Assembly (NCBI GenBank): GCA_035582835.1
Contig: JAYKAV010002109.1
Coordinates: 558,001 to 622,000 of the forward strand
Direction of reading: 5' to 3'
Origin: Phoebastria nigripes
Taxonomy: Eukaryota > Chordata > Aves > Procellariiformes > Diomedeidae
Length of the DNA stretch: 64,000 bases
Both the position numbers and the translations under genes were made by a program. The notes under the pieces were generated by a model. It saw only the letters and a list, made by a program, of their open reading frames with translations. It ran no database searches and was not told the origin of the DNA. Position 1 is the first letter of the stretch. Each line of letters opens with the position of its first letter. Positions 47,163 through 57,544 of this stretch are shown piece by piece.

Positions 47163-47275
47163 CTTTCCCAGGGCCACTGAGCAAGTTTATGCTGGAGCCA
47201 GGCATTGATCCCAAGTGTCCTGGCTTGCTGCCTGCGTTCTTTAACCACTAGACTGTAGCGCTGCTGCCTCTCCCC
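47163..47275 (-). repeat. MIR SINE remnant (5' half, tRNA-derived end included)
   Basis: The + strand follows the reverse-complemented MIR closely: CCCAGGGCCACTGAGCAAG, GGAGCCAGGCATTGATCCCA, and the tell-tale end TTCTTTAACCACTAGACTG near 47237-47255. The last part derives from the tRNA-like head with its RNA polymerase III A-box region. This is the clearest repeat of the window. Confidence 0.75.
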
Positions 47276-47435
47276 TGCAATGAGGTCTCGGACATTTTAT
47301 TGCTCACCTGTTTGGGAGACTTCACACATTCAGCATCGAGGCTTATAAACCTACTGAGAAAAGAGAGGAAGGGAAAAGGTGAAGGAGGAGTTCAGCCAAG
47401 AGTGAAATACTCGGGAGGCGTTGGAGCCTCAGGCC

Positions 47436-47515
47436 AGGCCTTGCCAAGGTTACCCAGGTCCATCCCAGACCATGGGGGAGGCAGGTAGCTTGCCCACACC
47501 AGGATCACAGGGAGG
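47436..47515 (-). repeat. Possible further MIR fragment
   Basis: CCTTGCCAAGGTTACCCAGG and GTAGCTTGCCCACACCAGGATCACAG each resemble the MIR core phrase CTTGCCCAAGGTCACACAG. The repetition may mean two fragments or chance similarity. Confidence 0.3.
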
Positions 47516-47689
47516 GAGATCTCGGGTCACCTATGGGAGTCTTGAGATGGCCAGGACGACTGGTGTGGAGCAAGCAAAGGATTGTGCCAGGTAGAGGTAG
47601 GCCTGATGGACAGCTTGCTGCTGCACCTAAGATTGTGAACTGGATGTTGAATCAGGGCTGAGAGTCTCCTGGATTCATTTCTCAGTCAT

Positions 47690-47830
47690 TTATTCAGATG
47701 TAATTGCCTGTCTGCTTGTCTTAAAGCTAATGACTGGATGTGAAGATTTCCAGTTAGGGTTTGTGAGAAGGTAATTACATTGCAATCTCACTGTATGACT
47801 ATTCCTCGAATGAAGATAAACTTGTTTGAG
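47690..47830. promoter_or_regulatory. Island with homeodomain-type sites (candidate enhancer)
   Basis: AGATGTAATTGCC, AAAGCTAATGAC and GGTAATTACATTGC lie within 90 bases, between GC-richer flanks. Motif density only. Confidence 0.2.
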
Positions 47831-47834
47831 TAGG

Positions 47835-49945
47835 TCTGCACATCGCACGAATCAGTTGTATTACAGAGCCCAGGCATGGCAGGGGAGATAAGGAATGTTT
47901 TTGCTGCTGCTTTTTTATCTGCTGACCTATTAAAAGCTTTTCTGTCTGAAGGGGGTGAGGAGTAACCAAAGGGGTTAATCCCACAGCTACTCACCCCTGA
48001 TGAACGTGATTTAAGACTCCTGTTGAGACTTGATCACTTGGTTGTGGTTTAGTGGGTGCTTGTAACTTCCTTTCTAGTAGGTGTTAGTTTGCTTTGTTGG
48101 GATGCCCTGAGTTGAGCTCCAGTTCCACGAGACTGACTTTACGCAAGAGGGACCCTGAGATGGCGTGAAGGGTATTGCAGATCCGGACAGAAATACATCT
48201 GAGACCTGGGAAGAAAACCNTGACCTGGGGAAGCAGGGAGGGGGCCGCAGCACAGCACCCATCAGCAAGACCAGGGGAGCAACAGGCTATTGCTGCAAGC
48301 TTTTGGTTATTGGCAGAGCTGTGTTTCGGCTGCTAGCAGGGGGTGCTCCCAATCGGCATCTAGGTAGTCCNTGTACAGGCAAAGCATGCCGTCCCTGTGG
48401 GTGAAGTCTGTCTCTGGCCGGTGTTATCAGAGCCTGCAGATGCACAGAAATTCACCCTGCTATTACAGGGCAAATTAACATGGAGCGTCCACTCTAAACA
48501 TCACCAAGGAACTAGTAAACTCCAGCAGTAAGACATCCTTCTAGGCTTGATCAGGTACAAGCCTGATGGCTGGATAAAACCCTCTTTCATGTTCAGGAGG
48601 CCCTTGCTTTTTCCAGCACTGTAGCATGATGGGAGTCTACATGAGAAAACACAACCGAGTTTCTCACTCTGCCCCTGCACTGGGCAGGCCCGGGGTATAA
48701 GCATCATTTGTGATTGCATCATTTACCAGCAGTCTCGTCACCTAAGGCCACTTCTGGGTAGCACTGAGCACTGCCTCGCACAGTCACGGTCCTANCGCGG
48801 CTCCTGACAGTGCCTCGGGTGTGCTGGTTGTCCCGTGGGGACAGGAGGAGGCACCTCTGCTCTTTGCAGGCTTCTCCTGTTCTGTTACTTTAAAGCTCTC
48901 GCCCTTCCTCGCAGCACAAGCCAATGCACTGAGATCATCTCTCGGTCCCATCTAGCTGTTAAACCCCCTCAAATCTTTCTTGCTCAGCAGCACTTCATAT
49001 AAATCCAGTAATGTGCATATCACTTTGGCTGCCAACTGCTTTTGGGTCAGGAGGGAGGGGGCTGCGTGGGGGTTATTATTACAGTCACTGTTCCATTTCC
49101 CTAGGGGATCCCAGGAAACCACAGGCTGCCAGCAAACGTCTGGAGGATGGAGGCATGTTGGGGACCCCTGGGAGTCAGCTGGCAAATTTGATGCACTGGG
49201 TATGGATTAACAACCCATTAGGGCAGGGGCTTGGGGCTGCATTAAACAAATCCTTCCCCTCAGCCTTTGCAAACGCTAGCGATTGTTGCCTTAAAGCAAC
49301 GCAGAAGCAAGACAACTTCAGCGCGGGGACCGTGCTTAAGCATCAGGCTCGCACCATTAAATATCAGTGAGGGCTTAAGGGCATTGCACAGCACTTCCCT
49401 AAGGGAGATAAATGATTTCCTGGGATGAACCCAACTGGCCCACTCTGTGCTGCATTTGCTTGATGTTGACGCGGCCAAAAGAACGCTCTTTGGCATGAAT
49501 AAAACATGCTTCTTGAGTAGCAGCAGCAACTAGTTTGTCAGGAAGAGCCCCTGACTATGACAGGGCAAAATGTGTGAACCTGTCTTTCAAGGGATCGCTG
49601 TCTGAGCGGCTTTCAGGAGCAGTGTAATCACAATTACCCCCTTTCCTGCTGTGGCAGGGAATTTATCCTGGTGGACAAGGAAAGACTTCTTATCTGATTT
49701 TTCTCTCTTCTGCAGCAATCATCCAGAATTGGTGGCAAAACCCACCCTGGGGAGAGGCATTTTGCCCCTGAGGGCCATTAGGTCCCCTGTGGGGTCATGA
49801 CCTCTTTGTTGGAACTCCTCGAAAGGTGACTAAGAAATGGATAGTCAGATATGTGATACAGGAATCGCCAGCAGTATCCTTCTTTCCACCAGGGAAAACT
49901 GAAAATCGAAAAGATCTGAAAGCTTCTGCTTAAAGTGCAGAGCTT
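47835..49945. other. Non-coding stretch
   Basis: A CTCF-like CTAGCAGGGGGTGC (12 of 14 positions) lies at 48333-48346. RUNX-like TTGTGGTTT lies near 48042. No exon is recognised. Several N positions (about 48220, 48371 and 48795). Confidence 0.4.
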
Positions 49946-49949
49946 TTTG

Positions 49950-50040
49950 GCTACAGAGTCCAGCTCTACCACTGGCTTCTAGCATTAAATTGGGGTGAGT
50001 CACATAACCTGCTCTGTACTTCAGCTTGCCCACAGATCTG
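49950..50040 (+). repeat. MIR SINE remnant
   Basis: GAGTCCAGCTCTACCACTGG, then GTGAGTCACATAACCTGC, then TCTGTACTTCAGCTTGCCC follow the MIR consensus in forward order (CCCGGCTCTGCCACTTACTAGC, GGGCAAGTTACTTAACCTC, TCTGTGCCTCAGTTTCC). Confidence 0.65.
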
Positions 50041-50309
50041 CATCCTGGAGCGTAACTCACAACTTGCATGTCTCAAATTCTTTGGGACTTTCATGTGGAG
50101 AGTTTTGAAATGGGAAAAATTCACTGTTGCCAGCTATTTGGATGCAGATTGGCAGCTCATTGAATCCAGCTCATAGCTCCTTGAATCAGAGGGATATGTT
50201 GTATTGAGATGGAAAAGAGGACAGGAGGAAACTGAAAACTGCTGCTCCGATGCCATAGAGTGCTCAAACATACACCTAGCATTAAGGCATTGAAATCAAC
50301 CCTGCTGAC

Positions 50310-50660
50310 ATGGGGCTACAAGTGATTAAGAAAATTCTAATGAAATATTTCCCTCCTGGAAAACACTATTTTATCCAAAATAAAACCTTTGCGAGAAGAA
50401 AAATTTAATTTACAGATCAAACAAAAAGAGTCCTAATGAAGCAGTGCAGCACAGCTGGAAATTTCCGATCTGATTTGTCAAAATGAATATTAGTATTCTC
50501 TTTTTGTTTGTAACTTCATCACTTGAAATGTGTTTTGTTACAATATTGTAATAAAATACAGTCACTATGAAAAGTTGCTTTTTAAAAAGCAAGCTATTTG
50601 CAGTACTTTTGTAAATCAGAGGTATCGCTGTGAAAACTAATTCCAAACACTCTGAGTTTT
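50310..50660. promoter_or_regulatory. AT-rich island with two perfect palindromes (candidate enhancer)
   Basis: 350 bases of AT-rich DNA. TTACAATATTGTAA (50538-50551) and TTGCTTTTTAAAAAGCAA (50575-50592) are perfect 14- and 18-bp palindromes only 23 bases apart. Other cores: TTCTAATGAAAT, AAAATTTAATTTAC and GAATATTAGTATTC. A minus frame of 147 codons crosses it with no known domain. No repeat family is recognised. Confidence 0.25.
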
Positions 50661-50664
50661 CTGA

Positions 50665-51040
50665 AACCTGGAAGTGTTGCCACAGCTCTGCGTGATGTAT
50701 TTGGGAGGGGCTGGGAGAGTGGCAGCAAGAACTATAAATCCTAGAGAAAAGGGAAATCTTCCTACCTGTGAAAACAGTGGAATTCCAGGTTATGTTTTCT
50801 GGAGAACTGTTGGCTTCTCCATCATTGTGCCTCTTCAAGGAGAGGGCAAACAAACGTCTGTTAGCAATAGCAGGGAATGGGTGATTCTGTCCTGGGGTGA
50901 GGCTGCTTGGGGTCCCTTTCAGTACTGATTTTTTACCAGTCTGTTACTCTGATGCCCCTTTTCCCAGGAAGACCATGGTGTGCCCTGGCTGAGAGCCAGG
51001 AACCCAGCCCTCCTGCCTGCATCGCTCCTGGTGAGATCAG
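50665..51040. other. Non-coding stretch
   Basis: Mixed composition; no feature recognised. Confidence 0.4.
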
Positions 51041-51044
51041 GAGG

Positions 51045-51078
51045 CTGTTAACTCTTCTGTGCCTTGGTCTTCAGTGCC
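51045..51078 (+). repeat. Possible MIR fragment
   Basis: CTGTTAACTCTTCTGTGCCT followed by TGGTCTTC resembles CTTAACCTCTCTGTGCCT and CAGTTTCC of MIR. Short, so uncertain. Confidence 0.35.
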
Positions 51079-51114
51079 TGGCTTCCCAGATGGGGTTTTT
51101 GTGATTTGCANGGG

Positions 51115-51500
51115 GGTTAAATTCTGACGGTGTTTTAATATCACTGAGCAGGCAGCCGAGGAAAGACTCGATCAAAGTATAAACAAATTCTAAGCGCCTG
51201 AATCAGGAGAATGACACAAACTAACCCACCCCTTAAAGTGCCTGTGACCACAAACCACATCACTGCAGAAAAGGAGACACACTTTTCTTTTCTTGTTCTA
51301 AGTCATAAAAATTACTTACCAAGGTGACAAATTTATGGCTGCAGTAATTACATGATTACTTTATTATGTGCCACCAGTGTGAGAAAATATATATTAAAAA
51401 GTCACTTACGTCCAGACCAAAAGGGCCAGCAAAGAATTATTGGAGGCAGTAAATAAATGTGACATGTACAATTATTTACTTGGTTGGAAGCTGAAATTTC
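51115..51500. promoter_or_regulatory. AT-rich island with RUNX, NKX2 and TCF-like sites (candidate enhancer)
   Basis: Contains CTCGATCAAAGTAT (TCF/LEF-like), CCCCTTAAAGTGCC (NKX2-like), two RUNX cores in GACCACAAACCACATC (about 51247-51262), GCAGTAATTACATGATTAC, and CAATTATTTAC. The spread of different motif classes in 380 bases without repeats is enhancer-like. Inference only. Confidence 0.27.
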
Positions 51501-51689
51501 AGATTGAAAACCAGCAGTCATGTTCAAAGGCTTCAGGTGGTGGTGGCAGCAGGTTGGGCTGGGACCTGCCTGTCACCGCTGCAATCTGGGGGTGGAATGC
51601 AGCTTCTGGGCAAGTAGGTGGTGGGACCGTACAGCGTTAGCCTGGTTTGACTGTGAACTCTCTGGGGAGAATCCAGCCCTTGGGGTCTG

Positions 51690-51740
51690 GGCTCTAACAG
51701 AGTCAGGGGTCCTGGTTCGAGGTGGGAACAGGGTGGCTCT
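51690..51740 (+). repeat. Possible MIR head fragment (tRNA-like B-box)
   Basis: GCTCTAACAGAGTCAGG, GGTCCTGGTTCGAGG and GTGGGAACAGGGTGGCTCT resemble the MIR tRNA-like head, where GGTTCGAAT is the B-box. There is no cloverleaf, so it is not a tRNA gene. Confidence 0.35.
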
Positions 51741-51744
51741 CCAC

Positions 51745-53245
51745 ACTGGAGAGGAAGGAGCTGCAGCTTGGTGCTGGTCACTGTCCCCCCAACCTTTCCC
51801 TTCTCCCAGCAGGAGCAGGAGGAGGAAGCCCAGCTCTGTCTCAGTTCTGGTCCTCTCCCATCTCGCTCTTCATCAGGAGAACAAACCCAGCCTTGGCCCT
51901 CCTCACAGCAGCAGGGTTCCAACTTGGCTGCATAATTGACAAGCTTTGAGGCTCCCAGCAATAAAAAAAAATGTGACTGAAATGTCTTCAGACTTACCGT
52001 GTTTGGCTTTTCCAGGGTGGCACAAACGACATCTGTGAGAACACATCCTGCAAACGTGAACTACCAGCTTACAGGGCTGAATGCGGGCAAGCCAGTCAAT
52101 GAGGACCGGGAGGACCGGGGAAGGGGATGTGGTGGTGGGAGCAGAGGAGAGGGGGTCTTTGGTTCCTCACCTGGCCCAGCTCTGATCGGCTGGGTGTAGC
52201 CCAGCCCTGAAGCACATGCCGTTACGTATCAGAGCAGCCCTGTTTGTGGCAGGGCTGGACCTTCAGCTGTGGTGCAGTTTCAGACTGGTGATGGCAGCCT
52301 GCCCCTTAGCGTCTGCACGGTCCTCAGAGCGCTCCAGAAGTGTGCAGTTACAATTACATGTGGTGACAAGTTAATCTGATCTTTAATTTTTTTCTGTTCT
52401 CATTTCGTTGTGCATAAAAGTAAGTGCTTCTCTCCTAATGCTCAATTTTACCTTCACCATGACCCTCCAAAGACATTCTGTAAAACTTTGAAAGTGCCTC
52501 TGATCTCTCACAGCAGCCAGCTTCATTTGTGACTACTATTAGATAGGAGATTTAAAACAAAGTCATTGAAAAATACGGGAGTTTGTGATTTTTTTTTTCT
52601 AATTTACTGCTAAGATACGTAATCAGGGTTCTGAGTGCTTCCTTTATAAGATGAGGGTTTCTCAGAGACCTTATGCATAAAGTTTACCTATACTGAATCT
52701 CTTCATTTCATGAGGGGAAACCAAGACCTCAAATTCTGATCCAGGAAGGTAAAAAAAAAGTATAAAAATAATAACATCAGTAGCCTCTGCAAGGATATTA
52801 GGCCTGTGCATCCTGGTATTTCTCTTATTCTTTGGGCAGGTGAGGCAGTGAGCGAGCCAGCACCAGTTCCTGCTCTGCACACATACACGATGCCCTGCTG
52901 CTCAGGCTCCCAGCGTTGCGGGGCAAGGTGTAAATCTTCCCCCTGCCAAAAACTGCCTTCTTTCGGAGACAAACAGCATCCTGGAAACACTCCTTGTCCT
53001 GAAGGCGAAGTTGGTTCCTAAACCTTGCATTAACTTACGTCCAAGTCTATCACTTGAGCCTAAACTAAGCCGACAGATTCTGTCTTCAATATATGTGCAA
53101 AGGCTTTGATTTCAAAGGAGCCNCTCAGCGTGTGTCTAGATGGGCAGAAAATAGAAAAGTTCACAGCGATGTGGTGGTGAAGATGCAGGCTGTTGGGCTG
53201 CTGATCTAGATCTTTTTATTGCCCTTTTATGGTGGTTTCACATGG
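51745..53245. other. Non-coding stretch
   Basis: 52345-52490 and 52535-52700 are AT-rich, with ACAATTACATG, AAGTTAATCTGATC and T runs. No exon or named repeat is recognised. Confidence 0.4.
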
Positions 53246-53250
53246 TACTC

Positions 53251-53324
53251 TTTTTTTTTTTTTTTTTTTNNNNNNNNNNNNNNNTTCCTACTATGTAAGA
53301 TCTTTTTTTTTTTTTTTTTTTTTT
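53251..53324 (+). repeat. Poly-T tracts around a 15-N assembly gap
   Basis: 19 T (53251-53269), 15 N (53270-53284), 18 bases of unique sequence, then 22 T (53303-53324). The gap lies at the end of the first T run, as expected when homopolymer reads fail. The two T runs may be genuine or a local duplication made during gap filling. Confidence 0.9.
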
Positions 53325-53329
53325 GGCTT

Positions 53330-53745
53330 TTTCTAAGGGGATTTGCTTCATTTGTTGGTTAACAGACTCTGGGTGAGGGTGAGGATGGGCTGGAGGTTTT
53401 GGCCTGGCAGACTGCAGCCAGGGCATTGCTCTGAGCTATCTGATGCTGTTGATGCCTCAGGTCCCAGGCTCACAAATGCACAATGTCCTGTGGCTGGGCC
53501 CAGAAAGGAGCACAGGATAGCAAAATCCAGGCAGAAGGCTGTGGGAAGCTTTAATTACCTCGTTGTCCCAGGAGGTCCCAAGCGCCCCAGATACTGATTG
53601 CTAATAAATGTTCATGCTGAGTAGCTTTTATTTTTCCAGCGAGATGGAATAACAGGAAAAATATGTGAAAGTCCCTGGACTTCAAGAGTGTGTTTTTCTT
53701 TCATTTATATTTACCTAATTATGCTGTCATAGACTGCTGAAAATT
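53330..53745. other. Non-coding stretch, partly AT-rich
   Basis: 53590-53740 is AT-rich with TTGCTAATAAATG and TTTACCTAATTATGC. No exon is recognised. Confidence 0.4.
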
Positions 53746-53748
53746 ATA

Positions 53749-53771
53749 CCCTCACCCCCACCCCCCACCCC
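53749..53771 (-). other. G-quadruplex motif on the minus strand
   Basis: C runs of 3, 5, 6 and 4 bases separated by loops of 3, 1 and 1 bases. The minus strand therefore has four G runs with very short loops, one of the more stable quadruplex designs. Confidence 0.75.
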
Positions 53772-53862
53772 AAAAATGACCAAATAAACAGAGCAGCGAC
53801 TCCGACTGTGCCAGACAACAGAGTCGGCGATAAAGGAGAGACGGAAGGGATGGTTCTGGCAA

Positions 53863-53947
53863 CCCAGCACCTCAGAGCTGGGGCCCTGGGGTCAAAGACC
53901 TGCGTCCAGCCCCAAAGCTCACAGTCCAGTGCCCCTTACCATAAGCA
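53863..53947 (-). repeat. MIR-type SINE remnant
   Basis: CTCAGAGCTGGGGCCCTGGG, CAAAGACCTGCGTCC and CAGTCCAGTGCCCCTTACC follow the reverse-complemented MIR head (CAGAGC, GGATTCGAACCCAGG, CAGTCC, GTGCTCTTAACC). Confidence 0.5.
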
Positions 53948-53949
53948 GG

Positions 53950-56865
53950 GCTGTGCTCTGCAGGCAGATCTGCTCAACTCCTTGAGGAACTCATGGAGAA
54001 AAGTGAGAATGGAGAAGGTAAACCAAGGGACTTACTTGGGATTGGCTGTGTTTTCTGGATGGTAGCTTGGCTGTTCCTTCACAGCCTCCTGACGACATGC
54101 CACAAAGTGATGTTCTTACAGAGAGTCTTGACAGACCAAAGACCACACCTGGGAAGTCGCAGCCCACATCACCGCCGTGTAACGAGTTCCCATAGCTAAA
54201 AGGACCAGTGACACAGGACAGACCGAGCCCAGGGAAACCGGGATGCTCTCAGAGCTGCCATCCAAGCTATAGCCCATGTCTGAGTTACATCCCAGTTGTG
54301 TGGGAGGTGCCACCTCTGCTCCGGTGCCGTGTGTTGTTTATTTGGCAGGAGAACGAGCTCAGGCAGGTCTCTCTACATCCAACGTGGTTTAACCTAAGGG
54401 TTCCTCTCCGGTCAGGTGTGCAGTCTCCATCAGCCAGTCAGACTGAAACCGTCGGGTGAGGATGATGATAGTTTTATCAGATCCTGGGTAAGCAGCTCAC
54501 TTTTACCTGTGAGCAACAGCTGGGGCTCAGGCTGGATCCCAGGCTCTTCCTGTGATTGATGTGCTTCTAATTTGAATAGACTGCAGAGGAGTAATTAAAG
54601 TGATTCTGCCCGATTAAGCTATGGAATGAGGGGGTCAGGCTTCAAGTGGTCAGAGGAGGGAGAGCTCAGGCAAATCATCGATTGCTGGGTTTGTACCTGC
54701 TTCGTGCAAGCTCTCGGTGGGGCACCGGGCAGCCTGTGTCACACAAATATTTTTTGCTCAATGAGAGCATGAGAGAAAGAAGGAGATGTGGAGATGGTTG
54801 TGGTCTGTACCACACAAGATTCTGTAAAACCGGGAGAGAAGAGAGCAGAATTCGGAGCAGAGCTCTCCATCGCAGGGCTGCGGTGCCTAAGATGAGACCG
54901 CACAGTATTCAGCTGAGAATAGAAGTGGCCCGATTTTGGCTTGTTCAAATTACTGCTGCCTCCATGTGTACTCTAGCAAGGCCTGGTTTATAGTGATCCT
55001 AAACCAACAACATAACTGTAATTACAACCTAAACTAATCAGCGGGGGAAATGGCTGTTCCTTTATTGCCGTGTCTGCAGAATCCATTTTTAGTGTGTTGT
55101 GCTGAGACAATAAACTCCATAAAACAGATCTGCTCCACCAGCTGGCTCGGCTGTGGTGCATTCAGCACCGATGGATGACTGTGCTCTGTCAGGTGGGGAC
55201 TGCTGTCTGCAGGCTGACGCTGTGCTCCGAAGGGGACGCGCACACGGCTCTAGCACGGTTCAGTTTTCAATTCTGAATGGATCAGGAGGGGCATGGTCCT
55301 GCATATCCCGTCTCCTGAGAGAAATCCCTCTTCTTCCAGAAGACCTCATTAAAGTGAGTTGGTTGAACAATGACCACAAATAAGGCATGTCCCCTTCCAG
55401 AGGGATATGGAGATCTCCTGGAGATGGGTGTGCTCTATCAGAGGGTGAGGATGGATGCTGTCTCTTCAAGGCGTGTGGCCTGCAGAGTATGCCATGCTCC
55501 AGTTTGATTTTCCTCCTAGTTTGCAAAGAACATGACAGAGCAAGCCTCTGGTTTTACAGAGACTTGGATGACAGGAAAATGCAAAACCCCAATCTTGACC
55601 GGGATTTTCCTCTGTTAATTGGGTACAAAACACTGGTTTTACTCCTCTGTAGCGTGGATGAATCACAGTTCCAGCCCAGGAGATCGATTTCCACGTACAA
55701 ACATAGCCTAAGGTCTCAGGATTTCCTCCCTTTATTGCAGCTCTGGCCAATTTTGTTCTTGAGATAGAAACTGATGGAGAAAGGAAATGTTAAATTTGTG
55801 TGGGAGGTGAGTAGGGCCTGTTCAGAGCTGGGCTGAGGGTTTTGCAGGCAAAGCTGAAATTGCCGCTCCAGTGATAACAAGAAAGCATAAGCACATCACA
55901 TTGGCTTCAAATCCAGCCAAAAATTAAGCTTGTTCTAAGAGAGCTCCGTTTCATCTAAGCTACTTTGTGGCCTTCATCTTGCCAAGACCAGGATGATTGC
56001 AGCCCACCTCAGTGCTATATATATATTCATTTTTTGCTGTGACAGGTTTCATATAGGTGACAGCTACCGACGTGGCTGTACAGGCAGGCTGGAAATGGTG
56101 TTGCAGATTCTGCCACGCTGCCGGTGCACCTCTGGCTTGTCCTGAGAAGGGCCTTTCGTTTGGCGAGCAGGGAACAGAGCAGTCTCCTCCTGTTCAGCGC
56201 GAGATACGCAATTTGCTTTTCTGGTTTGAGATAAGTAGGCATCTGTCTAAATATTTGCATGATTTTCTTCAATGTAACTAAGAATTTCTTACAAGCATTG
56301 CAGGTTTTTCTCTCCCCACAGCCAGGTGAGGCGAGGAACGCCGTTATTCTGCAGATGACCGTGCGTAGTGGTACCCGCTGCCTCGTGCCAGTGCAAAGCA
56401 CCGTCTCGCCCCGCCGTGCGTGCTGGTGCAGCTGGGCTGCGCAGCCGGAGCAGGAGAGCACTCCCTGGTCCCGAAGCGTAGGCACAGCCAGCCAGGCAAG
56501 TCACCGTGTCACTCCCCAGCGCTGCCTGGGCGCTTGAACACGTGCTCCCTCGATGCTTTTCAAACACGTCGAATGGGCTGTTGAGGGTAATCTGGCTGCA
56601 GGGCGCTGCTGCTCCAGGGATGCTCTGCACAAGTCTGCTGAAATGGCCTCGTCTGTCAGGAAAATTCACCTGGTGAGCCTTCCAGGCGTCACCTGGGGCT
56701 TTGCACAGCGGTCACAGCTGAGATGGAGCTCCTCCAGGGAGGAGCTGATGGCCCCATCAGCTGCAAGCCGGGCCCTCGCCTCTTCCCTCTTCTTTGGGAG
56801 CCGTTATTGCCAAGGAAATGTGCTGCCCCTCAGCCACTGGCACTTGNATGCTGTCAGCACATCCA
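53950..56865. other. Non-coding stretch, no gene recognised
   Basis: Short TA run at 56016-56026. A strong acceptor-like TTTTTCTCTCCCCACAG at 56305-56321 is followed four bases later by a donor-like GTGAGG, so it does not delimit an exon. Frames at 54646-54993 and 56027-56669 on both strands show no family motif. Confidence 0.4.
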
Positions 56866-56869
56866 GGGC

Positions 56870-57140
56870 TATACTGCACGTTTTAAATAACATTTAAGTC
56901 AGCAGAGTGTGTGGTATGGTAACCACAACTGTGTATATCACATAGGTCTATAAATATAAACGTGTGTACATATATATATATAAAGACAGAGAGAATAGAC
57001 TCGGTGAGGAGAGTACAAACAGCAGTGGGATCACAGTTAAAATCCAGTATATTGAAATCGATTTAAACCACAAAGTGCAACAGGAGGTATTATAAATACA
57101 ACAGTTAGCTATCACAGCCTGTTTTTAACAGAGCTTTAGG
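56870..57140. other. AT-rich stretch with (TA)n
   Basis: Alternating TA run at about 56969-56982. AT-rich surroundings include TAAAATCCAGTATATTG and ATCGATTTAAACC. Possible regulatory island; no direct evidence. Confidence 0.35.
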
Positions 57141-57433
57141 AAACCTTGCCTGAGTTTCTTTATGCATGTGTGCCATGCAGCTTAGGAGACGTATATTCGT
57201 CTCTGAAAAGCCTCGGTATTTTTTCCACGTGCTCCCTAGCAGCGCCGGGGCGCAGCACCGCAGAAGCAGGCCTGGCACCGTATTGGATTACTAAAGCATT
57301 CCAGCCCCATTCTCACCCACAGAAATGGTCTGGTTCCTTGAAAAATTAAAACCACTTTATTTTATTTCTCCTCTCACGATCCCCCGTCCGCCCCCCTCCG
57401 CCTGGCTGGGCTCTGCCACGGGGACGTGCGGGT

Positions 57434-57540
57434 TTGCAATATTGCTGCCGATTATCCATGCTCGCTAATGACACAATAGGCAAATTACATGTCTCCCTTC
57501 CTAATGAATTGGCATTGATGGCGACGGTGAGCTACCAGCG
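57434..57540. promoter_or_regulatory. Island with SOX/POU/homeodomain-type sites (candidate enhancer)
   Basis: Palindrome GCAATATTGC at about 57436-57445, CGCTAATGAC, ACAATAGGCAAATTACATG (SOX-like ACAATAG, POU-like GCAAAT, homeodomain AATTA) and CCTAATGAATTGG. GC-rich blocks lie on both sides, so the AT-rich core stands out. Confidence 0.25.
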
Positions 57541-57544
57541 CAAA

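Noticed and set aside
51706..51725. tRNA B-box-like GGTTCGAGG
   Set aside because: No acceptor stem, anticodon arm or cloverleaf. Better explained as a tRNA-derived SINE head fragment.
55161..55181. REST/NRSF element beginning TTCAGCACC
   Set aside because: The left half-site is perfect, but the right half is poor and the spacing is not a known variant.
56305..56331. Strong acceptor followed by a donor
   Set aside because: Only four bases separate them, too short for a normal exon, and no coding frame uses them.
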